A stretch of DNA of 64,000 nt from positions 19,093 through 83,092 of the forward strand of contig CALUMH010000010.1 in NCBI GenBank assembly GCA_944321685.1, in the 5' to 3' direction. This stretch comes from an uncultured Muribaculaceae bacterium (GTDB lineage Bacteria > Bacteroidota > Bacteroidia > Bacteroidales > Muribaculaceae). Below the pieces are notes generated by a model. It saw only the letters and a list, made by a program, of their open reading frames with translations. It was not told the origin of the DNA and did no database searches. The position numbers and the translations under genes are program-made. The stretch's first letter is position 1. Every line of letters begins with the position of its first letter. Positions 27,175-35,514 of this stretch are shown here, piece by piece.

Positions 27175-28170
27175 CTATAATGGATTTTGGGCCGATGTTA
27201 TTTCCCAGTGTCCGGCCTTGTTCCCGCCTATTCGTTTTATCGAACCTTCATGTTTAAGTGCCGAGAGATAATATCGCACCTGTCTTTCGCCGAGACCTGT
27301 CATGCGGCCTATCTCAATTGCTGTAATCCGGGGATTATGCACAATGCAAGCAAGAACTTTTGATTTTTTATCCTGCAATTTATCCTGCAATTTATCCTGC
27401 AATGTGTCATCGTTTCGATGTTTAAGCAATGTTGTCAGTATTTCACTTAACATGAAATCGATAAATGGACCCGATTGTCCTTGTTTCGTGCTTTCGGCTA
27501 TGGCTTCGTAATACGATTGCTGATTGGCATATATCATGTTTTCCACCGGCAAATGTTCAAACACTGAATTCACCTTGCCAAGTATAAGAGACTGCCACAA
27601 GCGTCCGGTACGCCCGTTTCCATCGCTGAAAGGGTGAATAAATTCAAATTCGTAATGAAATACGCAGGATCGTATGAGCAGGTTGTCTTCAGCTGTTTTA
27701 AGCCAGTGGAACAGGTTCTTCATTAATTCCGGCACAAGTGATGCTGGTGGAGCAAGGTGTATTATTTGTCCTTTGTCGCCGAATACTCCTACACCGCCTT
27801 GGCGGAAATGCCCTGCATCGTCAACCAACGCTTCCATCAATGTGCGGTGAGCCAAAAGCAGGTCGTCGATTTTGAATGGATCTAAATGTTCATATAATTC
27901 GTATGCCCTTATTGCATTTTTTACTTCTTGTATTTCCCGTATGGGAGCAACAATGTTTACTCCATTGATGATGTCGGTCACATCGCTTTCCGACAATGTG
28001 TTACCTTCAATTGCAAGAGAACTGTGGATGGTTTTTATACGATTTACTTTCCGTAACAGCAATGTGTCGCTTTGTTTTATGCTTGCGGTATAGTGCTCGA
28101 CTTGTGCAGATATTTCTGCGACTAAGTTGATTGCTTTCTGTGAGATGGTGAATGGTGGTGTATAGTTCAT
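27175..28170 (-). CDS. Fic-family adenylyltransferase with C-terminal winged helix
   Basis: 331 residues. The catalytic motif HPFSDGNGRTGR is complete (about 179-190). An N-terminal inhibitory motif SSLAIEGN (about 50-57) marks a class II, self-inhibited Fic that transfers AMP to a protein target. The C-terminal part is a winged-helix reader (ARITAIEIGRMTG-like, ending in KRIGGNKAGHWEI). Between them is a linker made of three in-frame LQDK copies. The ATG at 28170 (MNYTPPF) fits the family better than an upstream start at 28239. It is a stand-alone gene, with no small antitoxin partner seen nearby. Confidence 0.88.
   Translation of the reverse strand: MNYTPPFTISQKAINLVAEISAQVEHYTASIKQSDTLLLRKVNRIKTIHSSLAIEGNTLSESDVTDIINGVNIVAPIREIQEVKNAIRAYELYEHLDPFKIDDLLLAHRTLMEALVDDAGHFRQGGVGVFGDKGQIIHLAPPASLVPELMKNLFHWLKTAEDNLLIRSCVFHYEFEFIHPFSDGNGRTGRLWQSLILGKVNSVFEHLPVENMIYANQQSYYEAIAESTKQGQSGPFIDFMLSEILTTLLKHRNDDTLQDKLQDKLQDKKSKVLACIVHNPRITAIEIGRMTGLGERQVRYYLSALKHEGSIKRIGGNKAGHWEITSAQNPL
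27367..27402. repeat. Three 12-bp tandem repeats inside the fic gene
   Basis: TTTATCCTGCAA occurs at 27367-27378, 27379-27390 and 27391-27402. On the coding strand this makes repeated LQDK tetrapeptides between the Fic domain and the winged helix. Copy number can change by slippage without a frameshift because the unit is a multiple of three. Confidence 0.9.
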
Positions 28171-28349
28171 GTGGGGAAAATATGGGCGATGTTTGGAAAA
28201 CCGGTATTTTTGGAAAGTTTCTAAATTGTAAAAATACACTGATTTTAATAATTTGCAAAACGGAATACCAAAATATTAACAGACTGCCGTCGTATAAATG
28301 TGTTTTTTGCGGAGAATAAGATGATGGTGGAGCCCGACTGTGTGCATAC

Positions 28350-28396
28350 AAAAAAGGTGGCAGGGAGGATAGTAGTGTCCTTCTGCCACCTTTTTT
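28350..28396. terminator. Terminator of transketolase gene
   Basis: AAAAAAGGTGGCAG (28350-28363) and CTGCCACCTTTTTT (28383-28396) form a perfect 14-bp stem with T-runs on either strand. It lies 23 bp beyond the transketolase stop. Confidence 0.85.
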
Positions 28397-28418
28397 GAGT
28401 ATCTATGTGTGAAGAAGA

Positions 28419-30431
28419 TTACAGCATCTTTTTAACTTGGTCATAGACGTTTTGTGCGGTGAAGCCAAATTTCTCGTCAAGCACTTTATAGGGGGCGGAA
28501 TATCCGAAGTAGTCTATTCCCCACACTTTGCCGTTCAGCCCCACGAGGCTCTGCATGGCAAACGACAGCCCGGCTGTAAGCCCGAATACTTTCCCGTCGG
28601 CCGGTATGATGCTTTCCTGGTATTCCTTGCTTTGATTGCGGAACAAGCCTTCGGACGGAGCCGAGACTATGCGCACCTTTATGCCATCACGCCGCAGCAG
28701 GGCTGCGCCTACAACAAGTGTCGAGACTTCTGACCCGCTTGCCACGAGTGTGATATCGGGATTGTCGTCCGAACTGGCCACGATATATGCACCACGGGCT
28801 GCCTGTGTGTAATCGTTGCCGTCGGGCAGGTTTTCCACATTCTGACGCGAGAATATCAGCCCGGTCGGTGTGGCTGTGTTTTCCATTGCGAGTTTCCATG
28901 CCTGTGTGGCCTCTTCCACGTCGGCCGGACGCAGCACGAGCATCGAATTGAGTCCGCTGTGGTTGCGCATTTTTTCAAGCAGGCGTATTTGTGCTTCTTG
29001 TTCAACAGGCTGGTGCGTGGGTCCGTCTTCGCCAACGCGGAAAGCGTCGTGCGACCAAATGAATTTCACGGGCAGTTCCATGAGCGCAGCCATGCGCATT
29101 GCCGGTTTCATGTAATCGCTGAAGACGAAGAATGTGCCGCACGATGCTATGACACCGCCGTGCAATGCCATGCCTATGCAGCAGCAGGCCATCGTCAGCT
29201 CGGCAACGCCTGCTTGCAGGAATGCACCCGAGAAATCGTGGTGCTTGAATGCATGGGTCTTCTTGAGGAATCCGTCGGTCTTGTCGGAATTACACAAGTC
29301 GGCCGAAGCGCATATCATGTTTTCGACATTCTCGGCAAGTACGCTCAGCACAGCCGATGAGCCTGCACGGGTGGGGCCGCCGGCTTTTTGCTTAATGCTG
29401 TTCCAATCGATTTCGGGAACTTTGCCGCTGAAGAATTGTTCCAGTTTCTTTGCGAGTTCGGGGTGCTTGGTTGCCCATGCGGCCTTGGTAGCATATTTTT
29501 CGGCCATTATGGCTTTCAGTTCTTCCCGGCGGCGGTCATATATGGCCTGAACCTCGGGGAAGATTACAAACGGGTTTTCGGGATCGCCTCCAAGGTTTTT
29601 CACTGTGTTGATATATGCGCCATCGCCCAGGGGAGCCCCGTGTGTGCCGCAATCATGCTCGTAGCTTGTGCCGTCGGCCCTCAATGCGCCTTTGCCCATC
29701 ACGGTGTGGCCGATGATTATTGTCGGACGCTCGCTTTCGGCTTTTGCCTCGGTCAGCGCGCGGCGTATTTCGTCGGGATTGTTCCCGTCGATTTCTATTA
29801 CGTTCCAGTTCCATGACTTGTATTTCATGGCCACGTCTTCATTTGTCACCTCTTCACAAGTGGTGGACAATTGTATTTCGTTGGCGTCATAGAACATCAC
29901 AAGGTTGTCAAGCCCCAAAGTTCCTGCAATGCGACCCGCACCTTGTGAGATCTCCTCCTGCATTCCGCCGTCCGAGATGTATGCGTAAATTGTTTGCCCC
30001 ATAACCTCGTTGCCCAGCCTTGCGGCAAGGAACTTGGCTGCAATGGCTGCTCCCACGGCATAACAATGCCCCTGTCCGAGCGGGCCCGATGTGTTCTCGA
30101 TGCCGTGTTTTACGTCAAGTTCCGGGTGTCCGGGACATGGCGACCCCCATTGACGGAAACTTTTCAAGTCATCGATGGTGTATTTCCCTGTCATGGCCAG
30201 CACCGAATAAAGCATCGGCGACATGTGCCCCGGGTCAAGGAAGAATCGGTCGCGCCCTTCCCAATATGGATTTTCGGGATCATAAATCATGAACTCCGAG
30301 AAAAGTACATTCACAAAGTCGGCTCCGCCCATTGCACCACCCGGGTGGCCCGACTTGGCCTTTTCGACCATCGCAGCAGTCAAGATGCGTATGTTGTCGG
30401 CTGCGCGTGTCATCAATTTGCTGTCGTTCAT
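28419..30431 (-). CDS. tkt: Transketolase
   Basis: A 670-residue thiamine-diphosphate enzyme of the pentose phosphate pathway that moves two-carbon units between sugar phosphates. The substrate His is in KSGHPGGAMG near the N-terminus. The TPP-binding segment begins at GDG-like YISDGGMQEE and ends DANEIQLS. The second domain holds the catalytic Glu (GVAELTM) and the DGPTHQPVEQ motif. The full C-terminal domain is present. Length and order match bacterial transketolases. It is monocistronic. Confidence 0.97.
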   Translation of the reverse strand: MNDSKLMTRAADNIRILTAAMVEKAKSGHPGGAMGGADFVNVLFSEFMIYDPENPYWEGRDRFFLDPGHMSPMLYSVLAMTGKYTIDDLKSFRQWGSPCPGHPELDVKHGIENTSGPLGQGHCYAVGAAIAAKFLAARLGNEVMGQTIYAYISDGGMQEEISQGAGRIAGTLGLDNLVMFYDANEIQLSTTCEEVTNEDVAMKYKSWNWNVIEIDGNNPDEIRRALTEAKAESERPTIIIGHTVMGKGALRADGTSYEHDCGTHGAPLGDGAYINTVKNLGGDPENPFVIFPEVQAIYDRRREELKAIMAEKYATKAAWATKHPELAKKLEQFFSGKVPEIDWNSIKQKAGGPTRAGSSAVLSVLAENVENMICASADLCNSDKTDGFLKKTHAFKHHDFSGAFLQAGVAELTMACCCIGMALHGGVIASCGTFFVFSDYMKPAMRMAALMELPVKFIWSHDAFRVGEDGPTHQPVEQEAQIRLLEKMRNHSGLNSMLVLRPADVEEATQAWKLAMENTATPTGLIFSRQNVENLPDGNDYTQAARGAYIVASSDDNPDITLVASGSEVSTLVVGAALLRRDGIKVRIVSAPSEGLFRNQSKEYQESIIPADGKVFGLTAGLSFAMQSLVGLNGKVWGIDYFGYSAPYKVLDEKFGFTAQNVYDQVKKML

Positions 30432-30566
30432 TAGACTTTATTTTGAGGTTTTGAAATATCGCATTTGCAAATGTATTAAATTATATTGATAAAATCCATG
30501 ATTAACAAAAAAATAAGCCGGTTGCAGTGTGTTATGCGCGTTTTGCGCCAAAAAGATTGGTCGAAA

Positions 30567-30598
30567 TTTCTCGATTAACAAAAAAATGCCTATATTTG
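30567..30598 (+). promoter_or_regulatory. Promoter of rho
   Basis: TTTC (30567-30570) 20 bp before TATATTTG (30591-30598). The -33 is one base off consensus. It predicts a leader of about 205 nt. Confidence 0.6.
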
Positions 30599-30604
30599 CA
30601 GCAC

Positions 30605-30809
30605 AATTTCGATTGAAGCCGTCGATACAAGCAGCGTAACCCTCTCTCTCGCAAAGCAATGTGACGGCATTCCCCACACAAGACTATTTCATTATTTTTA
30701 ATTTATAATTACTGTTTTGCGGCACAGGCACAGGTGCCGGGCATAACCGGGGGCGCTGATGCACAATCCTTTATGCCACGCTTCACATAATATATTTATC
30801 CACGAATAT
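30605..30809 (+). promoter_or_regulatory. Long untranslated leader of rho
   Basis: About 205 nt separate the predicted transcript start from the rho ATG, much longer than other leaders in the window. It includes a C/T-rich run (CCCTCTCTCTCGC near 30641) and a GC-rich part (30721-30765). No gene is visible here. Rho is autoregulated in several bacteria by termination in its leader, so such a role is plausible but not shown. Confidence 0.4.
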
Positions 30810-32888
30810 ATGTACACTCTTTCTGATTTAAGCTCACTCGACCTGACCGAGTTGAAGGCTATAGCAGCGTCGATGGATATAAAAAAAATCGACGACTTGA
30901 GCCAGGATGATTTGATTTACACAATTCTTGACCAACAAGCCATCAACACATCGAAAGCCTCGGCTGCCAATATGGCCGAGCGCAAGAAACGTGCGCCAAA
31001 GCAAAAAAACAAGGCAAAAGCATCGCCGGAAGCAAAAGCCGGAAACGGTGACGGCAAAGTCGCCGATGCAAAACAAGCCGATGCGGCGGCAAAGAAAAGC
31101 GGGCAGCAGAAGAAATCGAAAAAGCAGACAAAAGAAGCAAGCACCGAAACGAAAGAAGCCGAGGCCGTGCCTGCCGGCGATGTGGCAGAGATCACGGACG
31201 GGAACCAAAACAAACAACGTAGAAAGACAAGGAAAAACAAAGAGATGGAGAATAGCAACGAGGTTGAAGCAGTACAGGACGCAACCGCAAATGATAATGC
31301 GATAGTCGATACCGCAACGGTACAAAACGAAGCCATCGAGGAAAACGGGCAGCAACCTGCCGCAGCCGAGGAGCAACCGCAACCCGCAGCAGGTACACCG
31401 CTTGCAGCCGATGACAATTTGCCCGAAAACGAGCAGGCAATCGAAAACACCCAACAGAAACAGGAAGCAGATACCGTGCAAGCCGAGGTACGGAAACCAT
31501 CGGTTTCGCTCGATGCATTTTTTAATACCGGCTCGCGTAAAACTTTCAAGCCCCGCAGCAGGCAGGAACGCGAGGAAGCTGCCCGCCGCGCCGCCGAGGA
31601 GGCTCGCCGTGCAGCCGAAGAAGCAGCAAAAGCTCCGATAATAATACAAGAACCCCAGGCCGAGAAGCAGGAGGCCGCAATTGCAACGGGTAAGCGGGGA
31701 AAGTTTACCAAGCAAAACGGAAAACAACTTGCCAAGCAGGTTGCCGAACCTGAACCGGAGCCATACAATTTCGAGGGAATATTGAAGGCCACGGGCGTGC
31801 TTGAAATCATGCCCGACGGGTATGGTTTCCTGCGCTCGTCGGATTACAATTACCTTACTTCACCCGACGACATATATGTGGCTCAAAGCCAAATCAAGCT
31901 TAACGGGCTTAAAACCGGTGATGTGGTGGAAGGAACCATACGTCCGCCCAAGGAAGGAGAAAAATATTTCCCGTTGTGCCGCGTGGACCTAATAAACGGG
32001 CGCACTCCCGAATTTGTGCGTGACCGCATTCCTTTTGAACATCTTGTGCCGCTTTTCCCCGATGAAAAATTCGACCTTACGAGCGGGAAGACTTGCAACA
32101 TCTCGACGCGCATTGTGGATATGTTTGCTCCTATCGGCAAAGGACAGCGCGGACTTATCGTGGCTCCGCCGAAAACCGGTAAGACGGTGCTGCTTAAAGA
32201 TATTGCCAATGCAATTTCGGAAAACCACCCCGAAACTTACATGATAATATTGCTTATCGACGAGCGACCTGAAGAAGTTACCGACATGGCACGCAGCGTT
32301 AATGCCGAGGTGATTGCCTCAACTTTCGACGAGCCTGCCGACCGCCACGTGAAAATTGCCGGACTGGTACTTGAGAAGGCAAAGCGACTTGTGGAGTGCG
32401 GGCATGATGTGGTAATACTGCTCGACTCGATAACACGCCTTGCTCGTGCTTACAATACCGTTTCCCCGGCTTCGGGCAAGATATTGTCGGGAGGTGTCGA
32501 TGCCAACGCTTTGCAAAAGCCTAAACGCTTCTTTGGTGCGGCACGTAACATCGAGAATGGCGGAAGCCTCACCATCATAGCCACGGCTCTCATTGAAACC
32601 GGCTCGAAGATGGATGAAGTGATTTTCGAGGAGTTCAAGGGTACGGGTAACATGGAATTGCAACTCGACCGTAAATTGTCGAACAAGCGTATTTTCCCGT
32701 CGGTCGATATTATGGCATCAAGCACTCGCCGCGACGACTTGTTGCTCTCGCGCGACACACTCAACCGTATGTGGGTATTGCGGCGCTTCCTTAGCGATCG
32801 CACCTCGATCGAGGCTATGGAGTTTATCAAGGATCGCATGGAACGCACTCGTTCCAACGAAGAGCTTCTTCTCTCGATGAATGACTGA
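30810..32888 (+). CDS. rho: Transcription termination factor Rho with large disordered insert
   Basis: 692 residues, far longer than the roughly 420 of E. coli Rho. The N-terminal helix bundle ([19 protein letters not shown]) is followed by about 265 residues rich in Ala, Glu, Gln and Lys (about 50-315). The RNA-binding domain ([14 protein letters not shown]) and the ATPase come next: Walker A PPKTGKT, Walker [17 protein letters not shown]-loop [22 protein letters not shown] and R-loop region [11 protein letters not shown]. Such inserts are known in Bacteroidota Rho. The ATG at 30810 is preferred over a start at 30759 because it begins at the conserved helix. Confidence 0.96.
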   Translation: MYTLSDLSSLDLTELKAIAASMDIKKIDDLSQDDLIYTILDQQAINTSKASAANMAERKKRAPKQKNKAKASPEAKAGNGDGKVADAKQADAAAKKSGQQKKSKKQTKEASTETKEAEAVPAGDVAEITDGNQNKQRRKTRKNKEMENSNEVEAVQDATANDNAIVDTATVQNEAIEENGQQPAAAEEQPQPAAGTPLAADDNLPENEQAIENTQQKQEADTVQAEVRKPSVSLDAFFNTGSRKTFKPRSRQEREEAARRAAEEARRAAEEAAKAPIIIQEPQAEKQEAAIATGKRGKFTKQNGKQLAKQVAEPEPEPYNFEGILKATGVLEIMPDGYGFLRSSDYNYLTSPDDIYVAQSQIKLNGLKTGDVVEGTIRPPKEGEKYFPLCRVDLINGRTPEFVRDRIPFEHLVPLFPDEKFDLTSGKTCNISTRIVDMFAPIGKGQRGLIVAPPKTGKTVLLKDIANAISENHPETYMIILLIDERPEEVTDMARSVNAEVIASTFDEPADRHVKIAGLVLEKAKRLVECGHDVVILLDSITRLARAYNTVSPASGKILSGGVDANALQKPKRFFGAARNIENGGSLTIIATALIETGSKMDEVIFEEFKGTGNMELQLDRKLSNKRIFPSVDIMASSTRRDDLLLSRDTLNRMWVLRRFLSDRTSIEAMEFIKDRMERTRSNEELLLSMND

Positions 32889-32910
32889 AAAATATTGATG
32901 CAATTATAAT

Positions 32911-32961
32911 AAGAAGGCTTATTCGGCCACTGCGGGAAGCTGTGGGAGAATAAGCCTTCTT
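32911..32961. terminator. Terminator after rho
   Basis: AAGAAGGCTTATTC (32911-32924) pairs perfectly with GAATAAGCCTTCTT (32948-32961), then TTTTT. It also lies just beyond the end of the minus-strand dynamin cluster (32988). Confidence 0.85.
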
Positions 32962-32987
32962 TTTGTCGTCGGTCACATTTTTTGTTG

Positions 32988-33386
32988 TTACTGTTCTTTC
33001 AGTTCGGCCTCGGTGTCGCGGAAAAACGAGCGCACAACAGCAAGTATGCTTATTGCATGGCTCAAGTTTAATTTCAATGCTTCTTCGTCACTATAATAGA
33101 ATTCGCACTTTGCCGAAACCGTTTTCATAGAACGGTCGAGATACAATTTAGCCAATTTTATTTCGCGCGTCAACTTGTTGCACGCGGTAAGCGTCAGAGC
33201 AATGTCGTTTTCTTCCACGTCGGCAAATTGTGGCAGCAATATGGTGACATATGGATCATCCTCATCACCTACCAGCACATACATGGCTTTCATTTCTTTG
33301 CGGAACATCAAATCGCCGTCACCGTCTATTTGCGGGTTGTAGCCCATCGATTCGAGCACTCCTGCAATCAAATCTCTCTTTGACAT
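32988..33386 (-). CDS. YbjN/secretion-chaperone-like small protein, last gene of dynamin cluster
   Basis: 132 residues, acidic and soluble. The start SKRDLIAGVLESMGYNPQIDGDGDLMFRKE, a beta-rich middle (YVTILLPQFADVEEN) and two helices after it give the layout of YbjN-like proteins, which share the fold of type III secretion chaperones. It has no catalytic motif. It lies 21 bp after a second protein of the same layout. Such proteins bind partner proteins, so a chaperone or adaptor role for the AAA+ or dynamin proteins is possible, by inference from fold and context. Confidence 0.6.
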   Translation of the reverse strand: MSKRDLIAGVLESMGYNPQIDGDGDLMFRKEMKAMYVLVGDEDDPYVTILLPQFADVEENDIALTLTACNKLTREIKLAKLYLDRSMKTVSAKCEFYYSDEEALKLNLSHAISILAVVRSFFRDTEAELKEQ

Positions 33387-33407
33387 AGTATATTCCTCCT
33401 GTTTTTG

Positions 33408-33866
33408 TTATTCTTCTGGTGATTCATCTCCATCGTCCTGAACCGGGATGTAGGTTCCGCCATCTCCGTCGCCGGGATTGTTCATCATCTTCTTTATCGT
33501 CCTGAGTGCAAAAAACAGAGCCTGGTCGAGATGCGTGATAATGCATGACAACAACTTGGTATAATCCTCATCACCAATTATTTCTCGCTCATAAAAAAGC
33601 CATACGCTGTCGCCCACCCTATACGCCTTGGTATATTTCAACGAAGAATTAACCTGGTCCATCAACCTGTACAGAAACATCTCGTCACCACCGTCCGACA
33701 GCTCATATACACGGTGTATGGCTACCTGCAAGAAATTTTCATCATTAGGATTATACATATAAAGGTAATTAGTGCCTTCATAACTGAATCCGTATCCTAT
33801 TTCTCCAAGGTACTCGCACTTAAACCCCAATTCTTTAAGGGCTTCCAATACATTTTCTTTTGTCAT
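33408..33866 (-). CDS. YbjN/secretion-chaperone-like small protein, penultimate gene of dynamin cluster
   Basis: 152 residues. The start MTKENVLEALKELGFKCEYLGEIGYGFSYEG parallels the neighbouring 132-residue protein (helix, then a Gly-containing strand pair). A middle strand-helix unit (NFLQVAIHRVYEL) and a long C-terminal helix follow, with a Gly/Asp/Glu-rich tail (NNPGDGDGGTYIPVQDDGDE). It is probably a divergent paralogue of its neighbour. It lies 36 bp after the AAA+ gene, suggesting that the two small proteins serve that ATPase. Function is not known. Confidence 0.55.
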   Translation of the reverse strand: MTKENVLEALKELGFKCEYLGEIGYGFSYEGTNYLYMYNPNDENFLQVAIHRVYELSDGGDEMFLYRLMDQVNSSLKYTKAYRVGDSVWLFYEREIIGDEDYTKLLSCIITHLDQALFFALRTIKKMMNNPGDGDGGTYIPVQDDGDESPEE

Positions 33867-33902
33867 AATATCTCGGTTAATTGGTTAATAACTCTATATA
33901 TT

Positions 33903-34889
33903 TTATCTGAAGCCTATGGTACGTCGGCTTATACCGTCCTTAGGCGAAAATTCGCTGCGAATGCGTTCATATTCGCGCAAGTCGCGGCTGCTCACCGACG
34001 GGCGGCAACTTGAAATCATGTTTTCAAGCAACTGCTGTGTGATTTTCTTGTAAGGCAGGTCTTTTTCACGTATCGTTTCGTTAAACATCTTGCGTGAAGC
34101 AGTTTTCACTATATAGTCAATGTCGCTGCAATTGTAGCCGCCGGTAAGCAAGGCAAGCTGTCCGCAGTCAATATCTTCATCGGCAGGCAACTTTGACAAA
34201 GCAAGTCGGAAAAGGCTTTCGCGTGCTGTTACGTCGGGCATATCCACATATATTATTTCATCGATGCGCCCTGTGCGAAGCACGGCCTTGTCGATGCGTT
34301 CGGGGTGGTTGGTTGCGGCAAGCACATAAACGCCGCGGTCGGCAGCGTTGTTCAGCATGCACAGGAATTCGTTTACTTCGCCGTTTTGGTAATTGCGGTC
34401 ATCGTTGGAACGCTGTGGAACCATCGCATCGAATTCATCGAAAAACATCAATGTGGGGGCTTTCTCTTCGGCTTTACGGAAGAGTTCGCCTACTTTCTCT
34501 TGAGTTCCATGTACGAGTGTCGATGCAATATCGTCGGGTAACACCTTCATGAAGTTTATGCCAACTTCCTCGGCCATTTTCTCGGCAAAGAATGTCTTTC
34601 CGCACCCGGTGGGGCCGTAAAACAGCAGGCTTGGCGGCCTTATTCCATAAGCTTCGGCACATTCCTTGTGGTTCAGCACATTTATGAAACCCTCGGTCAC
34701 CATGCGTTTCAGTTCGTCCATTCCTGCCACGTCGGCAAATCCGCCACCTTTCTTCTTGGCTATGGGTACTGCGGCAGGGGTCGAGGCTCCGATTTCTCTT
34801 GCCGGAACCTCGGCTTTATTCTCGACCTTGTCGGTGGTCAAGCCTTTCATTCGCAAAATCCATTCTTTCTCAGCCGGGGTAACACTCAT
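33903..34889 (-). CDS. AAA+ ATPase of the dynamin cluster
   Basis: 328 residues. A short N-terminal linker (about 1-50) precedes a classic AAA module. It has FADVAGMDELK as in FtsH/p97-type proteins, Walker A GPTGCGKT, Walker B LMFFDEFDAMV, sensor 1 AATNHPERID and the arginine-finger region RTGRIDEIIYVD, with a small C-terminal lid domain. No protease or transmembrane part is present, so it is more like an unfoldase or disassembly motor. It sits in a same-strand run with three dynamins and two small chaperone-like proteins, and may remodel them. Confidence 0.85.
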   Translation of the reverse strand: MSVTPAEKEWILRMKGLTTDKVENKAEVPAREIGASTPAAVPIAKKKGGGFADVAGMDELKRMVTEGFINVLNHKECAEAYGIRPPSLLFYGPTGCGKTFFAEKMAEEVGINFMKVLPDDIASTLVHGTQEKVGELFRKAEEKAPTLMFFDEFDAMVPQRSNDDRNYQNGEVNEFLCMLNNAADRGVYVLAATNHPERIDKAVLRTGRIDEIIYVDMPDVTARESLFRLALSKLPADEDIDCGQLALLTGGYNCSDIDYIVKTASRKMFNETIREKDLPYKKITQQLLENMISSCRPSVSSRDLREYERIRSEFSPKDGISRRTIGFR

Positions 34890-34986
34890 AGCATTTATTT
34901 TTTTGTTAATGCTTAAAGATACAAAAATTCGACTGCCGATTTAATGCACTACCGCCGTATTAATATTTTTTAACTTACATAAGAAA

Positions 34987-35514
34987 TCATGCCTCGGCCG
35001 TCAATGCAGCAACCACAGCTTCCCTGTATTTTGAAAGTTGCGCCACATAGCCATCGATAAGCCTCATCGTTGCATTTTCTTTACGACTGTTTAAACAACC
35101 GTTGGTCACAGGTATCGCAATCAATAACGGTGCCAGTGTGGCACAAGCAGTACCCAGTGTGGCAAGGTGCAATGCCTTGGATATGCCATACCCAATCGCC
35201 CCGGCACCCACCGGTGCCACATATTTAAGGAAATCAAGACTGCCGCCTTGAACAGCAATTTCTTTCAAAGCCATATCTTGCGTGAGAATTTCTTTCACCA
35301 AGTTCCCCTTGGCCGGATTCTCTTTTACCAGATTATCAAGCCACCTGCCATTTACCGAGTATTCCGAAGTCCATGACAAGCAAGCCTCGGAAAAAATCAA
35401 TTTGACAAAAGCAAACGAGAGTGTCTGCTTCCTTGCCTGCGCAATTAAGTTTCCTTTAAACGAAGAAACGAAATCGTCCCACAATTGGTTGAATTTATTT
35501 GTTACCGTATCCAT
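34987..35514 (-). CDS. Small hydrophobic-core protein coupled to a dynamin gene
   Basis: 175 residues, not recognised. Helical ends flank a hydrophobic Gly/Ala-rich stretch (about 95-140, YVAPVGAGAIGYGISKALHL then ACATLAPLLIAIPVT) able to form a hairpin in a membrane. The same kind of segment is seen in the dynamin encoded just upstream. The gene starts inside that dynamin gene (20-bp overlap), so translation is probably coupled. A role as a small membrane partner is inference. Confidence 0.6.
   Translation of the reverse strand: MDTVTNKFNQLWDDFVSSFKGNLIAQARKQTLSFAFVKLIFSEACLSWTSEYSVNGRWLDNLVKENPAKGNLVKEILTQDMALKEIAVQGGSLDFLKYVAPVGAGAIGYGISKALHLATLGTACATLAPLLIAIPVTNGCLNSRKENATMRLIDGYVAQLSKYREAVVAALTAEA

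Noticed and set aside
27175..28170. Fic gene considered as toxin of a toxin-antitoxin pair
   Set aside because: It carries its own inhibitory motif (SSLAIEGN) and no small partner gene lies beside it.
30834..31810. Two minus-strand frames of 297 codons
   Set aside because: Antisense to the low-complexity insert of rho. Their Phe/Cys/Leu richness is the mirror of Glu/Ala/Lys codons.
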